A stretch of DNA of 64,000 bases from Guillardia theta CCMP2712 (taxonomy: Eukaryota; Cryptophyceae; Pyrenomonadales; Geminigeraceae): the NCBI RefSeq assembly GCF_000315625.1, contig NW_005434658.1, positions 707,447 to 771,446 of the forward strand, in the 5' to 3' direction. The number at the start of each line of letters is the position of its first letter. Position 1 is the stretch's first letter. The translations under genes were made by a program, and so were the position numbers. Below the pieces are notes generated by a model that searched no databases, was not told the origin of the DNA, and saw nothing but the letters and a program-made list of their open reading frames with translations. Of the stretch, positions 22,022-34,130 are shown piece by piece.

Positions 22022-24517
22022 TTATACGTAAACCCACGACCCGTCCACCCTCCTCTCCTTGAAGAGACAGACACCCCACCTGTACATCTCGTCAACAAGT
22101 GTTCTCGTCCTTCCCACCCTCCCTCCCTCCCCCGTCTCCCTCCCACCTCCTCCTTCCCTCCCTTATATGGTTCTGCTTCCTCTGCTTCGACCCATTTTCT
22201 GCTTCTTCCATCCCCAACCACGCCACCACCACCACCGATGTTACTTCCTCCTCTCTTTCCTCCCCCCTCCTCCTCTCCAACCTTGACTTGTCGTTAGCTG
22301 TGTAGCACCATGGCCTTGCCGAATAATCCGTCGTGCAGGCAGTCTTGCATGTGTCTCCAGGTAACGACGTCCCTCCTACTTCAACATCATCCTCCCATCA
22401 TCGGGCGCGCCTGTCACGCACCTGCCACCTCCACCTTGCATGACGCAAACGTCGTCTGCTCCCTGTCGGTGAAGCACCACAGGTTGCCGGGCACGTGCGT
22501 CCCGTTGGGCGTCGGGCCGTCGACACAACTGCGTCAAGTTTGAGCGAGGAGTGAGGAGAGTCCAACGGACGGCAACCTTCCGTAAATCTTGCCCTCGTAC
22601 AGGAAGGGAAAGCTGCAGGATGTCGCGTTGTCGTCCTCCTCGCCTTCCTCCACCTGTTCACAGCCCCGTCAGACATGGCAGGAGTCAGCCTCCTCCCCCT
22701 CCTCACCTCAATGTACTGTTCGCAGTTTCCCCATCTCGTCTGCTCCTTGTCGGCATAGCACCATGGAGCATCTCGGCCCTGTCACCCATCAGCCCCCCCG
22801 CCATGCCCCTACGACTTCCCAGCTCCTCTCACCTGAGTTGTGCACCTCGTGAAGATCTGATCGTTGAAGTAGAAGGGAAAGTGGCAGTATCGATCCGTGG
22901 GCAGAGTCGACCCGCCAAACACCCTGATCTCCCCCAGAGGCAAAGCCATCACTCCCTACCCCAAAATCGTCACTTGCATCGGCTCAACTTCTCGTCCCTC
23001 CTCTACCTCTTTCCCAGGCAAGCCCTTGTGACCGTCTCGTCCAGGTCTGCCCCTGTACCCCACCTGCCTCATGGGTCAGCAAGGGACCTTTGCCTCCCTC
23101 CCCTTCAACTCACCTCTCCTCGCGCTCCGATGTTGCCCAGCGGTCCGGGGGAACCAGGATACCCGCGTGGACCAGGAGGCCCTGAGATCCCGGGAGCACC
23201 ATAGGCTGGAGCCGGTTTACCGGGAGGCCCTTGGAAGCCTGCACTGGCGTCATCCTCCTTTACCAACCTGCCCGTCCTGACACACCGTCTGGCCCAGGTC
23301 GTCCAGGTTTTCCCTCTCGTCCTGGCATTCCTGGAGTTCCGTCCTTGCCGTTGTATCCGGGAGTTCCATCCCTATAAGCAGCTCTCAGCCTCCCCTCCTC
23401 ACTCCTCCTCCTCTGTCAACCTGCCCATGGCGCCGATGGGACCTGGCATCCCATCCTGGCCATCTCGCCCTGCCGCCCCCTGCCTCCCTGGCAGCCCTGG
23501 AGGTCCTGGAGGGCCAGTCTCTCCCTGGCACAACAGGACGTGAGCGCTCACTGAGATCATCGGCCTCATCCCAGCTCACCTTGGCACCCGGAGGCCCCTT
23601 AGGCCCTGGCTCGTAGCTCGGGATCCCATCTACTCCATCCAACCCGGGGCTTCCTGGAACTCCCGGCGGACCCTCTGCTTTCACCGCGTCAGCCCTCCGT
23701 GCAAAGAGCAAGTGCGGGGACAGGACCTGGGCCAGCAACCTTGGAAGGGATCCCTGGCTTGCCGTCTATCCCTGGAGCTCCTGGCTCTCCTACTCCTAGA
23801 TCAGCAGGCGACCAGGCAAGCATCGAAACAGACTTACCTGGCGGACCCTCCGGGCCAACTGGTCCTGACTCGCCGGGGTACCCAGGAGGGCCGATGAAGC
23901 CAGGAGAACCTCTCGGCTTCTTGGCCTCAGAAACCTGCAAGGACAAGGAACCGTCAGGTCTACTCCACGTCCTGACTCAGCTTTACCTCGTCTTCCAGGT
24001 GATATTGCCTCTTTGCTGCTCGGTTGATCAGAACCTGGAGCTCGCCGAGTAGGCGATAGATCCTTTGGGAGTAGCTCAGAACTTCCTCTCCACGAGGGTT
24101 TGGTCCAGGGCATTCGGGACCACCAGGCCCTCCACAGTGCGGCCCTGGCGCTGGAGGAGGAGGTGGTGGTGGCAAAGGTGCCCCCACAGGTCCGTTATGG
24201 ATTGAGTCGATGATGGACTGCAGACGATTCATCTTGTTTTGCATGAAGTTGTACTCTCTAACATCCTGATCCCCCTCTGAGTACGCAAACTGTCTGCCCA
24301 TCCCGTGGTCGATCATGTCGTTCGGCACATCGTTTACATGCGGCACCGTGTAATCGTTGAGCAACTCCTCCACCGCATGTGCGCTTCCATCTTCTCTTCT
24401 CCCAGAGGACCGGAGGAACAAAATGGCACATGACACGGAGGCAAGCAAGACAAGCATCAAGGCTGCTGTTCTCTTCCTCCCTCCCATCCTCCTTCCCCTG
24501 CCCCCGCCTGCCTCCAT
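22022..24517 (-). CDS. Membrane-anchored collagen-like protein with FN2-like C-terminal modules
   Basis: Exon 1 (23987-24517) gives a short basic N-terminus, one hydrophobic segment (LMLVLLASVSCAILFL, residues about 20-35), then a linker with a poly-Pro run and a helical region; this predicts a type II membrane protein with the C-terminus outside. Exons 23838-23934, 23740-23789, 23580-23672 and about four more encode Gly-X-Y triplets rich in Pro (GPPGYPGESGPVGPEGPPG). The last exons encode Cys modules: CHFPFYFNDQIFTRC with GRDAPWCYADKEQTRWGNC; CSFPFLYEGKIYG with GNLWCFTDREQTTFASC; and ARPWCYTANDKSRWGVC before the stop at 22022. These match the fibronectin type II pattern C-(H/S)FPF-Y...C...WC...DxxxRWGxC. 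Collagens assemble as trimers in the extracellular matrix; the FN2 fold often binds collagen. Stop codons of this gene and the fusion gene are 52 bp apart, convergent. Confidence 0.85.
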
Positions 24518-24929
24518 TCCACGCCCCTTCGCAGACCGTTACGTAGACTCAGAGCACGTTACATACCGGCCTGCAGCTGCCGGGCGGGATGTGGGATGAC
24601 TCTGTGACCGACCGTCGGACAGTGACTGAGGCGCGGCCCGGTCACCGCCTCACCTCAGGGCCTGCCACCGTGACCGACACCGCACTGCGCGGCCGCGGCC
24701 CGGTCACCGGGCCGCCGGGCTCAGCCGTAGTTGAGAGTCCCGGGCCCGTGCGGCCGCGGCCATTGTGATGGCCCCTGCCAGGCTCGGCCCCACGGGCCCG
24801 GGCCGGGCCGGGCCGGCCTTGCCGCTCCGCCGGAGCGGGCTGTAGTACTGATTACAATTAGTAGTGGATTCAGGCTTCGAGGCGGGCACGATCCTCCCGG
24901 CCACTTTGACGCGTCACCGCTTGGAACCT
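24518..24929. other. GC-rich island upstream of the collagen gene
   Basis: 24600-24850 carries GGCCGCGGCC, GGGCCGGGCCGGGCC and repeated GTGACCGA words. It lies where the collagen promoter should be, but the same kind of DNA occurs in other spacers, so a promoter role is only a guess. Confidence 0.5.
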
Positions 24930-26700
24930 CATCCCCACTCACACAGGATCATCAGTACCCCCTTCTCACAGACCAAAAGTACCCTACCGATGGTCATTCC
25001 ATCACTACCCCTTGGCTATACACCCCAATCACTTGGTACATACACACCCTACCTCCTCGTACACCCCTGCCTCTTGCGTCCATTCCTGCCAACCCTTCGG
25101 GACACCAGGGGTCATCTGTACCCCACCTTCGATTTCTCCTTGACTACCCCAAGTCAGAGCACATGTCGTGGGGTAGGTACCCTCGCATCCAGGTTTCAAG
25201 AAAAAGTCCGAAAATAACTCAGCCCACCCCTTGGCAGACCCTATGGTCCCCCACCCCAATCCACCAAAAAAAAATTGGACCCCTACCCACACAATTCGCT
25301 CGATCAGCTTCTCCACCCCTACGCGTCTAAAAGGTCTCTTTACTGGAGGCCGAGCAGGCCAGCACGTTTCTCTTTGGAGAGATTTCGCTCATTCCAAAAC
25401 CAGTTTCTCAAAAGTTGATGCAGAAATTGAAAATGTTTCCTCTCACACCCCCTCTTTCAAGTTCAAAAACACCCCCAATCTTTGGAATTTCATTTCCCAC
25501 TTTCTCTCAATGCCCCTTTTCTTCCCTCGATAACAAAAAAATCACACGAAAATTTCCACCACCCCCACCCCCACTACCCTGCCCTTCATTGACACCCCGA
25601 GGTGTCGATCATAGCCACCCCTGGTCACTAACGTATACTACCCCTACCCGGAAGAAAACTTAGACCAGTCCCACCCCCACCCATTCTTCGGAGGGTCATC
25701 GGGGATACCATTGCGTTCCGTTCGCCTCCGGAAATAGAAAATATTTCAGGGCAAGGGAGACTTTCATTCCTTTGCAACTTGGCGCCCTCTCCACCATCTA
25801 TGAAACAGGTACCACCCCATGGCAGACGACCTTGAACAACATGCACCTACCCCTACTTCCGATTGAGAATAATTTCTAATTGGCACATAAATGTTGAATC
25901 AGACATACCAGTCCCTGTCACCAACCATTCCACCAGGTACCGTTCCGGTCAATACCCATCGGCAGAGTTATTAACGCCAACTTGGTTTCTTTCCGAGCAC
26001 CCTACTCTCCTCCGAACATCACGCGATATGGTTGGGGTCCTGGCACCTCGAGGTCCAGGGAGAGCATACGTCTATCAAGGGTGTTGAAGGAGGGGGTCCA
26101 AAGAGAACTCATTGGTTTCAGTAGGGTAGGTTGTATTTAGTGAAGAGACAGTCGCTGAGGGGGTGGGGGTGATCCAGGGGGTGGGTGTTGAGAACACATT
26201 GGGTGGAGATGTAATAGAATTATCTCAGGGGGTAGGGGTACAGGGGTGACATAGGGGGACTGGATGGGGTCATGGGTGCTACAATAGGGGTAGGGGTGCG
26301 AAACGGGAGGAAAATGTTGGGTACTGCTATTGAAGTAGCCCGGGGTAAGGTAGGGTGGGGGCCTGAAAATGTAGAATACGGGGGTGGGGGACTCAGACTT
26401 CAGGATTTCGGCGTGTAATACTAAAACCTATTAGATAAGTTCAAAAGTGATGGGGCAGTGCATTAGATTACAAGGGTGACTTGATGCAAAGCTGAGGGGT
26501 CCTTGCACAATTTGGAAGTGTTTTTACAAAAGTATCCAGCATTTTTGAAATTAGTAAACTAGGGGTAGGGGGTACTGAAACTAGCTAGGCCGACTGATTT
26601 CAACTGTAGGGGTGGGAATTATGATTTCGAGGGTAGGGATGAAAAAGCTGGGGTAGGGGGTAGAGTTTTGGGGGGTAGGGGTACTGCGTTTTGCCACCGC
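24930..26700. repeat. CCCCTACC/GGGGTAGG spacer whose C-rich strand switches at about 26090
   Basis: From 24930 to about 26085 the plus strand is C-rich (CACCCCTA, ACCCCTACCC). From about 26090 to 26700 it is G-rich (GGGGGTAGGGGTAC). The units are degenerate, not a clean tandem array. Open frames here lack conserved features. Confidence 0.75.
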
Positions 26701-27604
26701 ACGCGCCCGCGGCTGCACTCCTCATGGCGTGAACGAAGTTGGATGACGATGATAGAGGACTTGATGCAGAGTTTTGTTTCATGAACAACACGTACAATGA
26801 TAAGAGGATACGTTTGTCAAGCACATGGTAGGAGGCAGCATGCGATAGTGATGAGGTTGGAGATGTTTGTTCCGAACAAGCAATCAAGCTGGAGCTTCGT
26901 AAATGGGGTCAGGTCAAGATTTTGCGTGATAGTGTGGAGCAAGAGCTTGATGTCAATGGGAGTATTTGACATCCGGAACAAGGTTCGAAGGTTGCAGTGT
27001 CTACGTGCCAGGATGTATTGGTGTTGTATTGCCTGTTTTCGAGAAGAGAGATAGACACAGATTCGCAGGAGGTTCTTGTGCTTGTGCTCTGTTGTCGTTC
27101 ACACATGATCTGTAATCGAATTTTGTTATGATCCAATCATGATGATTCAAGGAATGTTGTTGAGCAGAGCTTTCATCCTTAGATCTTGACACCCTGTGAC
27201 ATGAAACCTGTGGGTTGCTCCCTTGTTGCCCATCGTTGAGCACAACTGTTTTGTGGATTACATTCTACTATCAGATTTGTTGCAACACACCACTGATGTG
27301 GATTTCTTGTTACAGAAAGCGAGCCCGAATCGACCCCTAAGTCACATTCAGTTCAAACTCGAAACCAGGTGCATGATTCTTTCCCTTGATGAACATGTTC
27401 TGATTTTTGAAAGCAGCAAATTTCTTGGCACTACTCAGCTTGACTGGTTGTTTTCCTTGATCAGAAATTCTTCATCTAACAGTTTGTAATTCCAGAGTAT
27501 CTTCTTGCTTGGTGTAGGTACCGAAACTCCGGAGATCTACCCTAGCCTCCACTCGTTCCTTCGCAATCAAACTTGAATATCTGTCTAAGACCAACTTCAT
27601 AACG
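26701..27604. other. Ordinary-composition spacer before the La-module gene
   Basis: Lower GC than the surroundings. Several short open frames (e.g. 26797-27054 plus, 27223-27489 plus) show no recognisable pattern and no splice logic. The last 150 bp before 27605 may be promoter and 5' leader. No gene called. Confidence 0.5.
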
Positions 27605-29094
27605 ATGGCCACTAGCAAAGAAGCTCAACCTCAAAACGGCGCTCAAGATGCTAAGAATGCCGCTACCAAGAAACTTGAAGGCGAGGAACTGAAGGAAGCG
27701 ATTAAGAAGCAAGTTGAATATTATTTTTCACGGGAGAATCTCTGCCAGGACACGTTTTTGGTCAGCAAAATGGACGCGCACTATTTTGTTGATCTTGCAG
27801 TCATTGCAGATTTTCAGAAGGTGAAGCACTTGACGGAGGACAGCGCCTTGATTCTTGAATCGGTTAAGGACTCCGACAAGGTTGTTGTAGATACTGGAAA
27901 GCAGAAGATCAAGCCTGTTGCCCTGAACGCGAGGACAACACTTATCCTGCGTAACATTCCCACCTCGGCCTCTGAGGATGCAGTTCGTGCTTTGATCACT
28001 GGTGACAAATGGCCGAAGATTGTGAACGTGAGGTCTGATGTCGGCGATAACTGGTTTGTTTCGTATGAGACTGAGGAATGCACCAAGTCTGCGCTCGAAC
28101 TCGCCAAGGGTTTGAAATGGGAGGGCAAATCGATTTCATGCGCGATCAAGAGCGAGAGCTTGCTTAAGAGCCTTGCTCCTGGATCGCCTCCCAAGGTGAA
28201 AATCCAATACATGATACCATCTGCGTTGACGGGTCGAACTCTGTCAGGGGGGAGTGCCTAATGTGTATTATGGGCCGACTTACGTCAACTCAAACGGAGC
28301 TTATTTTCCTTACCCTCAGGATCAGGGATTTATGCGTCAGGGACGTGGTAAGGACGATGCCAGAGCTTTGTTCAGGAGTAACAAAGGTTGCTCAGATGGA
28401 GTTGATGGGAACGGAAGGAACGGTGGTAAGAGGAACAAGGGCAAGGGTCGTAACAATAAGCATCAACGTAAGATTGGTTTTGGGTTGCTCCCTAGCGTCC
28501 TAACAAGAACAAGCAGAAGGAAGGGAAGGCCATAACCAAACTGAGAAGAAGGAGCTTGCACAGCAAGCGCCCATCAATCTTGCTGATTTCCCTAAGCTCG
28601 AGGGCTCATCGAAGAAGGCGACCGGTTACAGGTGCGCTGTTTTTGTCAGGAAATGTATTTTTCTGACATGTTGGTGTTCGCAGCAAACCTTATAAATCTT
28701 ACAGCAAGGACGAGATCGTTGACATAATCCGTGATACCAAAGTCGATGGGGCCATCAAGGATAAGGAGTCTCCATTCCTCGAGACTCGCGACCTGAAGAT
28801 GGAGTGCGACAAGACCGCTGATGACTTCAACAACCAGACCAAGCATGCTGAAACAAGAATGGACATAACGAGGCATCCAACAATACTGTTCCATCCAATG
28901 ACAAGACTGAGAGCAAGGACAAGTCTCCCCCACCAAAGGCGACTCCCAAGGAGGCCCCAGCCGTGAAACCTGCCAACGGAGACGCTCCGGCTCCTGCGCC
29001 AGCTCCTGCTGCTCCAGCTCCTGCTCAGCCCAAGAAGCTTTCTTATGCACAGATGGCAAATGGGAACCGTCCAGCTGCTGAGGCTTCGACCTAA
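27605..29094 (+). CDS. La-module RNA-binding protein (LARP4/LARP-like), with an apparent frameshift
   Basis: Exon 1 (27605-28195) encodes a La motif (KKQVEYYFSRENLCQDTFL) followed by an RRM-like fold (TTLILRNIPTSASEDAVRAL, VNVRSDVGDNWFVSYETEE). Exons 28248-28347, 28396-28467 and 28508-28631 add a Tyr/Asn linker, a GNGRNGGKRNKGKGRN basic Gly-rich tract and KKELAQQAPINLADFPKLEG. The last exon starts at 28684 (SKPYKSYSKDEIVDIIRD) and the gene should end in a Pro/Ala-rich tail finishing KKLSYAQMANGNRPAAEAST, stop 29094. Between about 28845 and 28860 the frame changes by one base without splice sites; one extra A in the GAAAC run would restore it. La modules bind RNA 3' ends or poly(A); family placement beyond LARP-like is open. 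Confidence 0.85.
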
Positions 29095-30444
29095 ACACAC
29101 AGTCAGGCTCAGATGTCTCTAGGTTTAGTGTGGTCGTTACTGAACTGGAGTATATGAGTGAGCGGATTCACAGGATCGTCAAACATGTGCTATATGACCA
29201 GAAAATCTTATCTCAAAATCTCAGAAAAAAACAAAAACAAATGGAAACAGGAGTTTGTTGATGGTACTAAAGCTGGGCTGGATCCTCGGCAGGTATAACT
29301 AACAAGGATCGTTGGCTCTCAAGAAATTGCTGACCTGAGCGGGCTTAACTGGATGGAGCATGGCTGTTGCAGTGATTTTCTGTGGAAAGATTATCACAAT
29401 ATTTTTCGTTGCATGGATTGATTTGATGCGGAGGTTGTGAAAAGAAACGATCGTGTTGCAATTGTTTTCTTTCGACGACTATTGGAATGGTGATCGTCTT
29501 TCAATCTGTCAAATTGATACGTCTAGGGGTGTTCTCTAGGTCTTTCAGAATTGTTTATCATCGTTTATTACATTGCTGATTTGTTCGTATCTGGTTGTGA
29601 TGAAACTTCCGGCGAGTGACCGTTCTGACGCTGACGGAACTTCGGAAGTGTCCAGTAATATTCAGTGACGACGGTCATCACTCACTCCCAACCGTTAGAT
29701 TTCTCTGTCCATACGATTCCGACACTGCTTCCGTGTCACTGACGCAGCCCTGTGACCCGGTAGCGCTGCTTGCGCTTCCAAGTTCCAGACCGTGCCACAG
29801 AGTCAGACCGTACCGTGACTTCCGAGCGAGTTCGGGCCCCGGGCCGGCCCGGGCCCGGGCCTCGGCAGTGCCGGCAACGAGTCTGAGTGAAACTCGGCCA
29901 GGAGTCTCCTCGATGTTTCACCGGGGCCTCATGTAAGCGGACTGGGGGCCGATAAACCACTACCCTACCCCCCCATTTTCTCATCCCTTACCCCCTCTAT
30001 TTACAGGACATGTACCTGACCGATCCACACGGTACCCCCTTGCTGGAAGCTTTTCTCATGGCTGTCAAGTAAGACTATTTCATAAGTCCAGCAATAGGAA
30101 AAACGAGGAGGTGTAGCACACCACCTTTCAAACATGGTCCTATCACCTCCTTTTCAGGTACATACGACCCCCTACCCCTGTTGGAACCTTGTTCACCCCT
30201 AGGAAAGGATTCGCTACCCTGCCCGCCCCTTTTCCTGCTCCTCTTGTGCCGTCCTCCGTTCGTGACTTTCCGTCCCATCCCCAAGACCCTCCCTTCTCTT
30301 ATTGTTGACCTCCTCCTCATCTCTCCTCCTCTCTCCTCCTCCCTCCTCCCTCTTCCACCTCCTCCTCTGGCTGAACTTGATCCTGCTGAATTTATCCACC
30401 ATATTCTGTTCTGAGCGAAATCTTGTCCATCGTTTTTTGTCACC
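29095..30444. other. Spacer: 3' flank, GC island, CCCCTACC repeats, pyrimidine tract
   Basis: 29095-29600 is AT-leaning and includes the La gene's 3' region. 29600-29940 is a GC-rich island (GGGCCGGCCCGGGCCC, ACCGTACCGTGAC). 29945-30190 has CCCCTACC-type runs. 30290-30360 is CTC-rich. No gene seen. Confidence 0.6.
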
Positions 30445-31751
30445 ATGTTTGCCTGGAACACAAACAAGCTTTCACAGAGGGCATTTCTTGCCTGCCGTGG
30501 CCTCGTCAAACACCAGATGTGCTTGTCGCAAGTCCGTTTGATGTCATCAAAACCAGAGATCAAAAACGATTGGACGTAATACCCCTCCAAAGCTTCTCTG
30601 TTTTTAGGACTAACTTTGGTTACAGGAAGGAGGAAGTTGCTGAGATCTACAATCGTCCCCTGATCAATTTGATTTTTGACGCTGCTTCAGTGCATAGGAA
30701 GTTTCACAACCCCCGTGAGGTGCAGCAGGCCACGCTTCTCTCGATCAAGACAGGAGGTTGCATCGAGACATGCTCCTATTGCAGTCAGAGCAGCAGCTGG
30801 AGCAAAGACACCAAGATGAAGGCAGAGAAGCTTCTCGAGCTCGATGACGTGTTTCAGGCTGCCCTCGATGCCAAGGCAGCAGGAAGCTCTCGTTTCTGCA
30901 TGGGGGCTGCATGGAGAGGCCCCTCGCAAGTTGGGCCGAAGCAGTTTGAGCGCGTGCTGGACATGGTATCCAAAGTTCGGTCTCTTGGAATGGAGGTTTG
31001 CACCACTCTCGGGATGCTGACGGAGGATCAAGCGAAGCAGCTGAAGCATGCAGGCCTGAGCTGCTACAATCACAACCTCGATACGAGTAGGGAGTACTAC
31101 TCCGAGATCACCAGCTCCAGAACTTACGATGACCGCCTCGACACTCTCCAGAAGGTCAGAGACGCTGGCATTAGTGTCTGCAGCGGAGGAATCATTGGCA
31201 TGGGAGAGAAGGAGCTGGACAGAGTCGGCTTGCTCCACATGCTTGCTACTCTTCCAGAGCACCCCGAGTCAGTTCCCATCAACGCCCTTGTGCCGGTTGA
31301 AGGAACTCCGCTGGCCAAGAAAGACATTAAAGGACCAACGGGTTTGGAGATGGTCAGGTGTGTTGCCACCGCCAGGATCATCATGCCCAAGTCCATGGTC
31401 AGGCTGTCAGCAGGGAGGATGGACCTTTCCATCGCTGAGCAAGCACTCTGCTTCATGGCTGGAGCAAATAGCATCTTTGCAGGAGACAAGTTGCTCACTA
31501 CCCCCAACGCCGAGAGGTTAGAAATGCGATCACCGATGTCCTCTAGTTGCCTTACTCGTTCCAGGGATTCTGATGCTGAGATGTTCACGGCACTGGGCCT
31601 CTTGAACAAGCCAGCCTTCAATGGCGAGGAGGAACCCTTTGAGATTCCTCCCACTCGTGAAGAGTCGATCAGGAGGAGAGAGGAATGGCAAGCTCTAAAG
31701 AATGTGTCGGCCTCAGGCAAAGGATGTGAGGCCATTAAGACATCGGCATAA
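30445..31751 (+). CDS. Biotin synthase (BioB/BIO2), 3 exons, mitochondrial
   Basis: Radical-SAM enzyme that inserts sulfur into dethiobiotin. Exons 30445-30575, 30626-31516 and 31565-31751 join in frame; the introns are 50 and 48 bp. The N-terminus [19 protein letters not shown] is basic and hydroxylated, as in mitochondrial presequences. [17 protein letters not shown] matches the start of the enzyme core. The CxxxCxxC cluster motif is CIETCSYC. Further cluster ligands and conserved motifs are [28 protein letters not shown] and the Arg of MVRLSAGR. The second intron could also be read through in frame (16 extra codons), but the joined sequence [14 protein letters not shown] fits the family better. 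The gene converges on ARL3 with 219 bp between stops. Confidence 0.96.
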
Positions 31752-31970
31752 GGAGCTTGGGCCAATTCCTCATGTGTTTAATTTGCAACGTGGAGAGTGA
31801 GTACCCGACATCATAATCTTGGGTCTCCCTACCTGTATTGAGATGTTGTCCAGACAGAAAGAAATACAAGTGTGCGATGGTTCTGTTTTCGGGGAATTCA
31901 CGCGATTATCAAATTATTCAAAGAATTCGGGTACATGAAGAACGAAAAATGTCCAACAAGCACATGAGCA

Positions 31971-32719
31971 TTACGACTTGTTGATGTTCTTTACAAGCCA
32001 CTCCATGCCTCCCTGCAGCCCCTCACCGGTCTTGGCAGAGCATGGCTGGATGTGCCAAGCACGATCCCTGATGTTGGTGAGGCCGAGAACCTCAGTCACC
32101 TGGCAACAAATTCAGTCGCACAGTCAAAAATCATTCGGCCATGGACACACCTCATCTGGTCCCATTGCGTTCATCAAGTCCTGCTTGTTCGCAAAAATGA
32201 GCAGGGGAACACCAGCGAGCTTCTCCTCATCCAAGAGCTGGTTGAGCTCAACACCCGTCTCGTCCATTCTTCTGTGGTCAGAGCAATCGATAACGAAGAC
32301 CTGCACTAGTATTAGACATACGATGGCTCACCAGCCTGATTTCCATACCAGTGCATCAGTCTGATCGAAATAATTCCTCCAGTAAGGACGAATGGTCTTC
32401 TGACCTGATAACCGCCATTGGTCAGACTGAACGTGGTCAAAATGAAGCTATCTCAGTGCAGACAGGCAAATCAAGCAATGAGATGGCAAATCAAAGTAAT
32501 GAGATGAAGAATACCTCCAATATCCCAAACATTCAACTTAAATCCCTCATGGATAACAGACTTGATGTTGAAGCCCTGGGTTGGCATGGTGTGGGTGATA
32601 TCCTCGTCGGCTAGCTTCTTGAGTGCCGTGGTCTTTCCCGCATTATCCAGACCAAGGACAAGAATGCGGAACTCCTTTTCCGACTTCTTTAGCTTCCTAA
32701 GCAACGTGAGAAGACCCAT
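31971..32719 (-). CDS. ARL3: ARL3, ADP-ribosylation-factor-like GTPase, 4 exons
   Basis: Exons 32515-32719, 32349-32404, 32151-32300 and 31971-32099 give 179 residues (animal ARL3 is 182). Start [20 protein letters not shown] is diagnostic for ARL3. G motifs: GLDNAGKTT (P-loop), PTQGFNIKS (switch I), [17 protein letters not shown] (switch II region), FANKQD and CSAKTGEG (guanine specificity). The switch II Gln is present. ARL3 is activated by ARL13B and releases lipidated cargo from PDE6D/UNC119-type carriers in cilia, so its presence fits a flagellate. Confidence 0.97.
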
Positions 32720-34130
32720 TCTGTGCTATGTAAGTTGGGAACGTAAAACTGTTGGTGTTCTCCCTTAGGTCGATCTGACACAAGCAAGTACGCGAGCAGC
32801 GAACTTGAATAAGGGGGAGCGAGGAGGAAATGTCACGGGAGACTGTGGGAAGGACAGCAAGGGGGAAGGGAGGGAGGGGGAAGCAGGAACGGTAACAAAG
32901 GGGAAAGAGAGGACAGGGCAGCAAAAGCTGCGGCGGCGATGCGATTTGAATTGAGAGGGGGTAGTTCAACTAGAATGAAGGGGTACTTGTACCAAGGGGT
33001 AGCGTATGTGGCAAGCCGAGGATCTGGGGTGGGTCATTCTTATGCCTTGGGTGTGCCGGGAAAGGTGGGTAAAGTTCGGTCATGGCAGGGGTCATGAGAG
33101 TACGGGTAGTGTTCCCTGTGGATGAGAGGGAGGGGTATAGGCAAGTCAAATGCCCCACCAGGGGTGCTTGCGGGGGTGGTAGCGATTATTCGTTGGCGGT
33201 TGATCAGGGACTAATCAGAGGGGTAGGGTAGTCTGTAGCAAGGGGTGGACACCTCCTCAAGGGGTGGTTGACGTCAGGTAGGGGTAGATGACCCTCGGAT
33301 TTGACTTGTCGGTTTTAAAGTGCTTGCATGAGAAGGAGAAATAGGGGGTGGGGTAGGACATTGAATAAAAGTTCTTGGTAGACCAGAGGGGTTCAATTAT
33401 CATTCGTAACAAAAAGATCTCTAGGGTAGGTACATTCGAGGCTGGCCAGGGGTACATGTGAGTCACTGGGGGTATAGTACCCTACCCCTCCGTTAAAGTT
33501 CAAAGAATCCAACGCTTTCATCCAGACCACTGTACCCACCCCTACCTCCTAGCCTCCCGACCATCGAGCGCTCTGGGTCCAATTTGTGCAGAAAGAATAA
33601 TCGTCTCAGATTTTCAAAATCTGTACAACATTTTCATTTGATACCAATGTACAGAACTTTATAAAGGTTTTGTTAAGATTGTACCAGAACACTATAATTT
33701 TTTTTCAAGTCTTAGATAATAAATGTTTGTACCAATATGTCGATTATAATCAAAATAAAAAATCAGAATATTTCCAGCATATTCAATTGTATTCGAAGAA
33801 AATTGAACTCTTGACAAATACTTTGAAATGGAACAAGAGTCCCGATATAGAACGGGCGGCGCAGTATGGCGGAGGGGGCGAGTGCCTTGAAAGAGGTAAA
33901 GAGCGCATGAGCATTGAGTCATCATAGAAGTCTCGGCTCAACTCGTCATTGTGATCGTTCTGTACATAATCGTCATGTTTCTGATGTTTGTTGTGCTTTG
34001 ACTCTCAACGACTGCTTCTCTTGGTTCCGCTCTGCCTCTACTTCTCGTTTTCACCATCTTGGGCTGCTTTATGGAGCGCGTCATCGAGAGCAATTTGGTG
34101 GTGCTGACGCATGATTTGATCTAGGGGAGT
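32720..34130. other. Spacer with GGGGTAGG repeats and an AT-rich segment
   Basis: 32950-33470 is G-rich GGGGTAGGGG-type repeat; at about 33475-33550 it turns C-rich (ACCCCTCC, CACCCCTACC). 33600-33850 is AT-rich. Upstream of 32720 lies the ARL3 promoter area. No gene called. Confidence 0.6.

Noticed and set aside
23699-24052. Plus-strand Gly/Pro frames opposite the collagen gene
   Set aside because: Collagen codons read on the other strand also give Gly/Pro; only the minus strand gives regular Gly-X-Y with valid splice sites, signal anchor and Cys modules.
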